From: Erysipelotrichaceae bacterium
GTDB taxonomy: Bacteria; Bacillota_I; Bacilli_A; Erysipelotrichales; Erysipelotrichaceae
DNA length: 5,611 nucleotides
Direction of reading: 5' to 3'
Assembly (NCBI GenBank): GCA_003446295.1
Contig: DMBB01000017.1
Coordinates: 1-5,611 of the forward strand
A program made the translations under genes and the position numbers. Within the stretch, counting starts at the first letter, position 1; each line of letters begins with the position of its first letter. Of this stretch, positions 1 through 5,558 are shown one piece after another. A model generated the notes under the pieces. It was not told the DNA's origin and did not search any database. It saw only the letters and a program-made list of their open reading frames with translations.

Positions 1-965
1 CTCTGACCGGGGACACGTCCGTCAATATGCATGGAATAGTTCTCAATGCCGGGACAGTATCCGTTTTCTCTCAGAGCTTCAAGATCAAACCTTGTTCTCT
101 GTTCAAGTCTCTGCTTTTCAAGCAGCTTTCCTTCCTGTTCAAAGTATTTCAGGCGTTCTTCCAGTTCTGCTTCGATACCGTCGCATGCCCTCAGCATGCT
201 TTCTCTGGATCTGGCGTAGCCGCTTGCCGGGAAGATATTGTAGAACTGGTATGCATTCAATGTTTTCGCAGTCACCGGATCGACCTCTGTGATCCTGTCG
301 ATCTCATCCCCGAACATTTCGATCCTGATATTGAACTGGTCTGTATAAGACGGCGTCAGTTCAATGACATCACCGCGCACGCGGATCGTGCCTCTGGACT
401 GTTCGATATCATTTCTTGTGTACTGCAGCTCGATGAGCTTGCGCAGCAGCGCGTTGCGGTCATAAGTTTCACCCAGGCGCACCGTAAAGAACATATCTTT
501 GTACTGTACCGGATCACTTGCCGCATAAATGCAGGCAACCGATGCAACAACGATCGTATCCCTGCGCTCAAGCAGTGAATTCAGTGTCGACTCACGGAAC
601 ATATCAAGTTCTTCATTGATATCGGCATTCTTTTCAATATACATATCAGACTTCGGCACATATGCCTCCGGCTGATAATAATCAAAGTTGGAAACGAAGA
701 ATTCGACACGGTTCTTCGGGAACAGTTCCTTGAACTCGGAATAAAGCTGACCGGCCAGTGTTTTGTTATGGGAAAACACCAGTGTCGGGCGCTGTACCTG
801 TTGGATGATGTTGGCCATGGTAAATGTTTTGCCTGTTCCGGTAGCGCCTTCCAGCACCTGCTGCTTCTTTCCGTCCCTGATCCCCTGTACCAGCTGTGCG
901 ATCGCCTGCGGCTGATCACCTGTCGGTTTAAACGGTGAGACCAGTTCAAAACTTTTCTCACTCAT
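1..965 (-). CDS. uvrB: UvrB, excinuclease ABC subunit B (5' part, runs off the window)
   Basis: UvrB is the damage-verifying, helicase-like subunit of nucleotide excision repair; it is loaded onto DNA by UvrA and then recruits UvrC for incision. My own translation from 965 stays open for 321 codons to the window edge, about half of a normal UvrB (roughly 660 residues). Visible features are the N-terminal FKPTGDQPQAI motif (12-22), Walker A GATGTGKT (40-47), the SHNKTLAGQ stretch (65-73), the DNA-clamping beta-hairpin region DYYQPEAYVP (95-104), and the domain 2 UvrA-contact region with R184, R195 and R197 in YTRNDIEQSRGTIRVRGDVIE-like context. The visible part ends in GYCPGIENYS...DGRVPGQ. 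The start is chosen because GGAGGT lies 5 bases upstream and the protein begins MSEKSFELVSPFKPTG. The start overlaps the upstream ctp stop by 8 bases (ATGAGTGA). One oddity is ACIYAASDP in place of the commoner CIYGLG-like stretch, as in some Erysipelotrichia/Mollicute-like proteins. Identification is essentially certain; the 3' half is outside the window. Confidence 0.97.
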   Translation of the reverse strand, partial: MSEKSFELVSPFKPTGDQPQAIAQLVQGIRDGKKQQVLEGATGTGKTFTMANIIQQVQRPTLVFSHNKTLAGQLYSEFKELFPKNRVEFFVSNFDYYQPEAYVPKSDMYIEKNADINEELDMFRESTLNSLLERRDTIVVASVACIYAASDPVQYKDMFFTVRLGETYDRNALLRKLIELQYTRNDIEQSRGTIRVRGDVIELTPSYTDQFNIRIEMFGDEIDRITEVDPVTAKTLNAYQFYNIFPASGYARSRESMLRACDGIEAELEERLKYFEQEGKLLEKQRLEQRTRFDLEALRENGYCPGIENYSMHIDGRVPGQ

Positions 966-2457
966 GAATGACCTCCATAGCCTTTGTCAGCTGATAATCT
1001 CTTTCATCAAGCTTGCTGAAGGAGAGGATCACCTGGGAAAGGACTGCCTTATATGTCTGTGCATTGACTGTTCCGGTCACTTCCAGGTCATGTTCTTTCT
1101 GATATTCGAGGATGCATGCAGATGTGTTTTCAGACAGATATCCGTCGGTACGGTCAATTTCATAGTCAAGGAAATCCAGGGACACCTGCGTCAGTCTCGT
1201 GAAGTCAGACACGGAATCAACGCCGAATTCTTCTCCGTCTTCGATCGCCGGGAATGTTTCGTAATAAACATCATGCTGTTTGACTTCATGATCCGGTGTA
1301 ATGCCGACTTTATTGACCCATACGCCGGAAGGTGATGTCCACTTGGAAGTCGTATATTTCAAAGCAGATCCGTCATCAAACATCCTTGTGATCTGGACAG
1401 TACCCTTGCCGTAGCTCAGCACGCCGACTGTCTCCGTTTCAGGTCTCAGTTCTTTCATCGCCAGCGTAAATACTTCGGCAGCACTGGCTGTATTCGCATT
1501 GATCAGCAGCACGCATTTTTCGATCTGCTCAAAAGGTTTGCCGTGTGATTTGATCTCGGTAACCGTTCCGTCCGAGTATTCCTGGCGCATGACGACCGTT
1601 CCGTCTTCCACGAAACAGCCCATGACATTCTGCAGTGCGCTCAGATAACCGCCTCCGTCATCACGCAGGTCAATAATTACCCGGGTAATACCACGGCTGA
1701 CAAACTCTTCCATGATCGTTCTGCATTCGTCGCCTGTCGTTTCTCCGAACTGCTGTATCTCCAGATAACCGGTCTGCTCATCCAGAAGCTGCCCGTATGT
1801 CGTGGAACTGATCGCCCGGCGGATGATCTTCAGCGTAACGGTCTTTCCCCCGCGCAGAAAATCGATCGTGACCGGAGTTCCTTCTTCACCTTTGACAAGA
1901 TCAGCCACTTCTGTCGATGTCATGCCGCTGACATTGACGCCTTCCACTGCATATATGATGTCGCCGGCCTGCACGCCGTACTCTTCGGCAGGCGTATTCC
2001 GGATGACGCGTTCCACAACATGCAGACCATCGGCTGTTGAACGGAACTGGACACCGATGCCGATGAAATTGCGGTTGATCGACTGAGTAAAGTTTGTGAT
2101 CTCTTCCGATGACATATAAGCTGTATGCGGATCGATCTCATTGCTTGTCATACCGTAGTATGCGTTGTCCTGAAGAACGCCCGTGACATCCTCAATCTCA
2201 TCCGCAAAGAACCAGTCCTTAGTCATGATCTGCAGGATGTTTTCGAATTTTTCATCAGAGCTCAGAGGGATCACATTGTTGACCGTCTGTGATGCGGCCT
2301 GACTGAACGGGAGCGGTACAAATGATCCCAGCAGCCATCCCAGCAGGAACAGGAAAACCGGCAGGATCACCAGCCATGTCTTCATTCTTCTGTTTGAACG
2401 GCGCAGGTTTCTCGTCTCTGCCCTGTTTGCTTTGTCTGAATTCTTTATTTCACTCAT
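958..2457 (-). CDS. S41-family C-terminal processing protease with PDZ and peptidoglycan-binding-like domains
   Basis: A membrane-anchored serine protease of the CtpA/CtpB/Prc family (499 residues) that cuts exported proteins from their C-terminal side. In order it has a basic cytoplasmic N-terminus (1-26), one transmembrane helix (about 28-48) and a family N-terminal region with DPHTAYMSSEE (109-119). A PDZ domain follows (about 131-212, GIGVQF… AGDIIYAVEGV), then the S41 catalytic core. Expected catalytic residues are present: Ser325 in NTASAAE, and Lys351 and Gln355 in YGKGTVQ, a spacing like that of B. subtilis CtpB. GITPDHEV (385-392) closes the protease core. Residues about 425-480 (DGYLSENTSACILEYQKEHDL…GTVNAQTYKAV) look like a PG_binding_1 repeat, as found in Bacillus CtpA/B. 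The start at 2457 has AAGGTG 7 bases upstream. It follows the M23 gene after a short gap containing a hairpin and overlaps uvrB by 8 bases. The neighbours suggest a role in controlling cell-wall hydrolysis; the substrate is inferred, not shown. I leave the symbol empty because ctpA and ctpB cannot be told apart here. Confidence 0.94.
   Translation of the reverse strand: MSEIKNSDKANRAETRNLRRSNRRMKTWLVILPVFLFLLGWLLGSFVPLPFSQAASQTVNNVIPLSSDEKFENILQIMTKDWFFADEIEDVTGVLQDNAYYGMTSNEIDPHTAYMSSEEITNFTQSINRNFIGIGVQFRSTADGLHVVERVIRNTPAEEYGVQAGDIIYAVEGVNVSGMTSTEVADLVKGEEGTPVTIDFLRGGKTVTLKIIRRAISSTTYGQLLDEQTGYLEIQQFGETTGDECRTIMEEFVSRGITRVIIDLRDDGGGYLSALQNVMGCFVEDGTVVMRQEYSDGTVTEIKSHGKPFEQIEKCVLLINANTASAAEVFTLAMKELRPETETVGVLSYGKGTVQITRMFDDGSALKYTTSKWTSPSGVWVNKVGITPDHEVKQHDVYYETFPAIEDGEEFGVDSVSDFTRLTQVSLDFLDYEIDRTDGYLSENTSACILEYQKEHDLEVTGTVNAQTYKAVLSQVILSFSKLDERDYQLTKAMEVIHE
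971..976 (-). promoter_or_regulatory. Ribosome binding site of uvrB
   Basis: GGAGGT lies 5 bases upstream of the uvrB ATG at 965. It sits wholly inside the last codons of the ctp gene (…ME-V-I-H-E). Together with the 8-base start/stop overlap, this implies that ribosomes finishing ctp can re-initiate on uvrB. Confidence 0.8.
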
Positions 2458-2464
2458 AATACTT

Positions 2465-2470
2465 CACCTT
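2465..2470 (-). promoter_or_regulatory. Ribosome binding site of the S41 protease gene
   Basis: AAGGTG is 7 bases upstream of the ATG at 2457, weaker than the GGAGG-type sites of the other genes in the cluster. It lies just 11 bases beyond the hairpin at 2482-2502. Confidence 0.65.
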
Positions 2471-2481
2471 CTTCAGAAAAC

Positions 2482-2502
2482 TGAGCAGACATCGTCTGCT
2501 CA
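2482..2502 (-). terminator. Perfect 9-bp hairpin between the M23 and ctp genes (weak terminator or attenuator-like)
   Basis: Read on the minus strand, TGAGCAGAC, a GAT loop and GTCTGCTCA form a perfect 9-bp stem with a 3-base loop. It begins 10 bases after the M23 stop and is followed by G, then only four T, then the ctp ribosome site. This resembles an intrinsic terminator with a short U-tract, so leaky termination or a 3'-end stabilising or processing structure is likelier than full termination. It could lower ctp-uvrB expression relative to ftsEX-M23. The fold is seen directly; its function is inferred. Confidence 0.5.
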
Positions 2503-2512
2503 AAGTTCTTTA

Positions 2513-3958
2513 TCAGCCGCCGTAGACATCCTCTGGCCGAACTCTGCATGGTGCCTTGTTGCCGTTTCTGTCACAGGTATTTGCCAGTGCGGCAGAGCCC
2601 CAGCCGCAGCCGAACGCCATATCGCCGTTCCAGTTCTGTGCATAATTGGCGAAATTGTCTGCGCTGCCCAGATAATAGATCTCAAAATGGCAGTGCGGGC
2701 CGGTACTGTTGCCTGATGAACCTGTCTTGGCAAGTTTCTGCCCCGCCTGCACGATATCACCCTTCTGGACAACAAACGATCCTGCCAGCAGATGGATATA
2801 CTTGCAGGCATACAGGCCTCCGTTGATCTTAACGAGCAGATACAGCTGATTGCCGCCGCCCCATGTGCCGCCGTTGGCGACGCCGCAGCCATTGCCGAGA
2901 TAACCGTATCCGCAGCCATCTGCTGTTTTCAGCACAACGCCGTTTCCGATCGCTACAGCATCGGAGCCGAGTCTGCACTGGATATCATTCCCCAGATGCA
3001 CGCCTCCGCCGAAGCTTGCAGCATAATGCCATGTACCGCCGCCGGTACTGAGCGATCCGCCGACGATCGGGAATGTGAACCCGTTGGCTGCAACGACTTC
3101 CCTCAGATGTTCGGCGATCTCTGCCATCTTTTTCTTGATCGCTTCAATATCGCCTGCGATCCTGTTGCCTTCCGCTTCCAGATCGACTTTCTGTTTGCGG
3201 AATTCATCTTCAATGACCTGAGCCTGATAGCTCAATGCCAGGAGTTCCGTCTGTTTGGTGACCTGTTCGTTTTTCTTCGCAGCGAGCGTTTCCTTTTTTG
3301 AAGCAAGTTCCGTGATCTCCGTCTGGAGCTTTTCTTTTTCCTGGTTCAAAGCATCGATGGATGAGCTCAGCTCTCTGATCGTTACTTCGTCATACAGCAT
3401 GATGTCCTTCAGACCGCTGGCGATCCTCATCAGGTCATCAAAAGAATTCGCTCCCATCAGAATATCCAGATACTGGTTCAGGCGCATCGTACTCTGCGCT
3501 GATTCAATTCTCTCCAGTATCTTTGTTTTGGCTGCTCCGATCTCTGCTTCATCTTTTTCGATCTCTGCCTGGTGCTCGGAGACTGTTTTTTCCTTAATGC
3601 CGATATCCGTATTCAGCTCGGTGATCTCTGCAGTCAGATTGTTGATCTCGACCGTCATCGCATCAGCCTGTGTCTGATATTCGGAGACTTTCCTGGCATA
3701 GACAAGAATATTGGATGAGATCTCTGCTTTCTTGGCATCGATCTCTTTCACGCGTTCGCTCAGAACAGAGCTCTGATCCTGCATGTATTCCATGAATGCA
3801 TTGCAGGACTGCCTCTGTGCTCTGTCCAGACTCTGGTCTTTCGTACACAGTTCCGTCCAGTAAGTGACATCAGAAAAATCATCTTCGGCCTGTACGGGCA
3901 GTATCACAGCAAATGCCAATAAAGCTGCCAATAAAGTTTTAGCAGCTTTCTTTTTCAT
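2513..3958 (-). CDS. Secreted coiled-coil M23 (LytM-type) peptidoglycan metallopeptidase, likely FtsEX partner
   Basis: Predicted exported peptidoglycan endopeptidase of 481 residues. It has a Sec signal peptide (1-24, KKK core, hydrophobic stretch, PVQA before EDD), then a C38…C52 pair. Long charged coiled-coil segments follow (about 60-155 and 190-290) around a central patch DILMGANSFDDLMRIASGL (165-183), similar in layout to EnvC, PcsB and CwlO. The M23 domain occupies about 295-430. Zinc ligands H321 and D325 (HLGND) and H424 (PHCHFE) are all present, as are catalytic H389 (YIHL) and H422, so unlike E. coli EnvC it should be active. A Gly/Cys-rich insertion of about 18 residues (345-370) separates D325 and H389. 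A Cys-containing tail (431-481) ends in PCRVRPEDVYGG. There are ten cysteines in all. The ATG at 3958 is chosen over the in-frame GTG at 3967: GTG lies inside the Shine-Dalgarno sequence, while ATG is 5-8 bases from it and makes an ATGA overlap with the ftsX stop. The bond cleaved is unknown. Databases may label it EnvC-like. Confidence 0.93.
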   Translation of the reverse strand: MKKKAAKTLLAALLAFAVILPVQAEDDFSDVTYWTELCTKDQSLDRAQRQSCNAFMEYMQDQSSVLSERVKEIDAKKAEISSNILVYARKVSEYQTQADAMTVEINNLTAEITELNTDIGIKEKTVSEHQAEIEKDEAEIGAAKTKILERIESAQSTMRLNQYLDILMGANSFDDLMRIASGLKDIMLYDEVTIRELSSSIDALNQEKEKLQTEITELASKKETLAAKKNEQVTKQTELLALSYQAQVIEDEFRKQKVDLEAEGNRIAGDIEAIKKKMAEIAEHLREVVAANGFTFPIVGGSLSTGGGTWHYAASFGGGVHLGNDIQCRLGSDAVAIGNGVVLKTADGCGYGYLGNGCGVANGGTWGGGNQLYLLVKINGGLYACKYIHLLAGSFVVQKGDIVQAGQKLAKTGSSGNSTGPHCHFEIYYLGSADNFANYAQNWNGDMAFGCGWGSAALANTCDRNGNKAPCRVRPEDVYGG

Positions 3959-4860
3959 CGTTTCCACCTCAGGTACTTATTGACAGAGAAGAAGGAACCG
4001 ATCAGACCGACAAGCACGCCGAGTCCGAGCAGTACCAATGCAGCATACAGTGCAAACGGCTTTGCGGGGATCAATGTAAACATCTTGCTGACGATATATC
4101 CTCCCGTAACATCATAGAGATATCTGTAGCCGTAGTAGATCAGTGCCATCGGGATCAATGAACCGAGCGCACCGATCAGAGCGCCTTCCACAACGAACGG
4201 AGCACGGATAAATCCGTTTTTAGCGCCGACATTTCTCATGATCGCGATCTCATCTGCACGTGCAAGGATCGTCAGTTTGATCGTGTTCTGAATCAGGAAT
4301 ACCGCAAGCAGCGAGAGTGCCAAAGCGAGCACGCCGCCGGCAATACGGATGGTCCTGAGCATACTGATCAGCTGGACAGCACTCTGTCCGCCGAAAGCAA
4401 CTTTGTAGACGCCGTCAAGCTCTTCGATCTTCTTGGCGATCTCTTCCAGCTGTGTGCCGTCTTTGACTTCAATATAGAATGCATCGTGCATCGGGTTGTC
4501 ATCACGGAACGGCTCAAAGACTTCCTTTGTTTCTTCGTCTTCAAAACTGTCCAGATAGAACTGGAATTCCTCATCCTTTGTATAATAGGTGACCGAGCCT
4601 ACTCCTTCGATCGCCTTGATCTCCATAGCAAGCTTGTCTTCCTGTTCAGCTGATTCGTGGTCGTGGTTGATCTGCACCGAGATCGTTACCGTCTGTTCCA
4701 TGCCTTCTGTCATCTGATTGACATTAACTGTAAAGATCAGGAACAGTCCGACAATGATCAGAGTCAGAGTAACGGCTGTAGCACTGGACAATGACATGGC
4801 TCCGTGTCTGATGACACCGCGGAAGCCCTCCTTGAGCGGGCGGAATATCCTACTGATCAT
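3955..4860 (-). CDS. ftsX: FtsX, membrane subunit of the FtsEX cell-division ABC complex
   Basis: FtsX pairs with the ATPase FtsE and passes ATP-driven shape changes to a peptidoglycan hydrolase or activator outside the membrane. From the chosen start the protein is 301 residues, normal for the family. It shows an amphipathic N-terminus, helix 1 (about 27-47, ATAVTLTLIIVGLFLIF), an outer domain (about 48-170) with the family-like DNPMHDAFYIEV (121-132), and helices 2 (about 172-193), 3 (about 222-244) and 4 (about 269-291). The cytoplasmic loop RADEIAIMRNVGAKNGFIRAPF (201-222) is the typical FtsX coupling motif. Two in-frame ATGs exist. The one at 4869 is only 1 base from the GGAGGT motif, while that at 4860 is 10 bases away and gives MISRIFRPLKEG, matching the usual FtsX beginning, so 4860 is preferred. 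The gene overlaps ftsE by 11 bases and the M23 gene by 4 (ATGA), indicating tight translational coupling. The outer domain is the expected docking site for the M23 coiled coil. Confidence 0.95.
   Translation of the reverse strand: MISRIFRPLKEGFRGVIRHGAMSLSSATAVTLTLIIVGLFLIFTVNVNQMTEGMEQTVTISVQINHDHESAEQEDKLAMEIKAIEGVGSVTYYTKDEEFQFYLDSFEDEETKEVFEPFRDDNPMHDAFYIEVKDGTQLEEIAKKIEELDGVYKVAFGGQSAVQLISMLRTIRIAGGVLALALSLLAVFLIQNTIKLTILARADEIAIMRNVGAKNGFIRAPFVVEGALIGALGSLIPMALIYYGYRYLYDVTGGYIVSKMFTLIPAKPFALYAALVLLGLGVLVGLIGSFFSVNKYLRWKR
3964..3970 (-). promoter_or_regulatory. Ribosome binding site that sets the M23 gene start
   Basis: GAGGTGG ends 5 bases before the ATG at 3958. The alternative in-frame GTG at 3967 is part of this very motif and has no separate site, so ATG is preferred. 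The site lies within the last codons of ftsX, which implies translational coupling. Confidence 0.75.
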
Positions 4861-5542
4861 GCTGTACATAACCTCCTTCCGCCAGATCGGCTACAACATG
4901 TCCGTGTTCCAGAACAATTGTGCGCTTTCTGTGCTTGTTGACGAGTGTCAGATCATGAGTGACCATGAGGACGGTCGTACCGTATTCACGGTTGATCTTT
5001 TCCAGGAGCGACATGATCTCATCGGACATTGCCGGGTCCAGGTTTCCTGTCGGCTCGTCCGCGATCAAAAGCTTCGGACGGTTTGCAATCGCACGTCCGA
5101 TCGCCACTCTCTGCTGCTGGCCGCCTGACAGCTGATTCGGGAAAGAATTGGCTTTGTCATCCAGACCGACCAGGTTCATAACTTCTCTGGTCCTTCTGCG
5201 GACCAGGTCTTTTTTCATGTTGATAACTTCCAGCGCATAAGCAATATTTTCAAATACTGTTTTGCTGGGAAGCAGTCTGTAATCCTGAAATACAACACCG
5301 ATGTTTCTGCGGTAAATGGGGACTTTGGAATGGCGCAGTTTTCCGACATCTATACCGATGACGCCGACTGTTCCTTTGGTGGGGATCTCTTCGCCGTCCA
5401 GCAATTTGATCAGAGTACTTTTTCCGGAACCCGTAGGTCCGATAATATATACAAACTCTCCCTGAGCTACATTCAGGTTGATGTCATAGAGCGCATTTGT
5501 ACCATTACGGTATTTCTTATAAACATGGGTACATTCGATCAT
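4850..5542 (-). CDS. ftsE: FtsE, ATP-binding subunit of the FtsEX cell-division ABC complex
   Basis: Cytoplasmic ABC ATPase of 230 residues, the usual FtsE length, which binds FtsX and couples ATP hydrolysis to wall-hydrolase activation at the division site or side wall. All nucleotide-site motifs are intact: Walker A GPTGSGKST (35-43), Q-loop Q86 in VVFQDYRLLP, ABC signature LSGGQQQR (138-145), Walker B LLIADEPTGNLD (158-169) with catalytic E163, and switch H196 in VTHD. The opening MIECTHVYKKYRNGTNALYDIN and the FQDYRLLPSKTVFENIAYALEV stretch are FtsE-like rather than generic LolD/MacB type, and the adjoining ftsX confirms the call. The ATG at 5542 has GGAGGT 5 bases upstream. It is the first gene of the cluster in this window, preceded by a good promoter, and overlaps ftsX by 11 bases. 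Nothing is truncated or degenerate. Confidence 0.97.
   Translation of the reverse strand: MIECTHVYKKYRNGTNALYDINLNVAQGEFVYIIGPTGSGKSTLIKLLDGEEIPTKGTVGVIGIDVGKLRHSKVPIYRRNIGVVFQDYRLLPSKTVFENIAYALEVINMKKDLVRRRTREVMNLVGLDDKANSFPNQLSGGQQQRVAIGRAIANRPKLLIADEPTGNLDPAMSDEIMSLLEKINREYGTTVLMVTHDLTLVNKHRKRTIVLEHGHVVADLAEGGYVQHDQ
4871..4878 (-). promoter_or_regulatory. Ribosome binding site that decides the ftsX start
   Basis: AAGGAGGT, nearly perfect, lies inside the last codons of ftsE (E-G-G). It is 1 base from the ATG at 4869, too close for use, and 10 bases from the ATG at 4860. This favours the downstream start, although the spacing is slightly long. Confidence 0.65.
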
Positions 5543-5547
5543 CAGGC

Positions 5548-5553
5548 ACCTCC
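5548..5553 (-). promoter_or_regulatory. Ribosome binding site of ftsE
   Basis: A consensus GGAGGT is 5 bases upstream of the ftsE ATG at 5542. With the predicted transcription start near 5559, the 5' untranslated leader would be only about 17 bases, leaving little room for leader-based control. Confidence 0.8.
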
Positions 5554-5558
5554 GTAAT

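Noticed and set aside
27..578. Long plus-strand open frame (183 codons) opposite uvrB
   Set aside because: The opposite strand reads as unbroken, strongly conserved UvrB. The plus-strand product is Cys/Phe-rich with no recognisable domain and no ribosome site; it is a shadow of codon use.
581..961. Minus-strand frame of 126 codons beginning near the uvrB start
   Set aside because: It is an alternate frame of uvrB. The frame starting at 965 gives the UvrB N-terminus with Walker A, so this one is a shadow.
2456..2461. TATTAT as a -10 box for a separate ctp promoter
   Set aside because: It overlaps the ctp start codon and has no acceptable -35 at 16-18 bases, so it could not produce a leadered ctp transcript.
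2432..3677. Several plus-strand open frames of 92-169 codons opposite the M23 gene
   Set aside because: They mirror the repetitive coiled-coil and Gly-rich codons of the M23 gene, and none has a family resemblance or good translation signals.
4718..5128. Plus-strand open frame of 136 codons across the ftsX/ftsE junction
   Set aside because: It lies opposite two well-conserved genes, including the FtsE signature and Walker B codons, and shows no recognisable domain.
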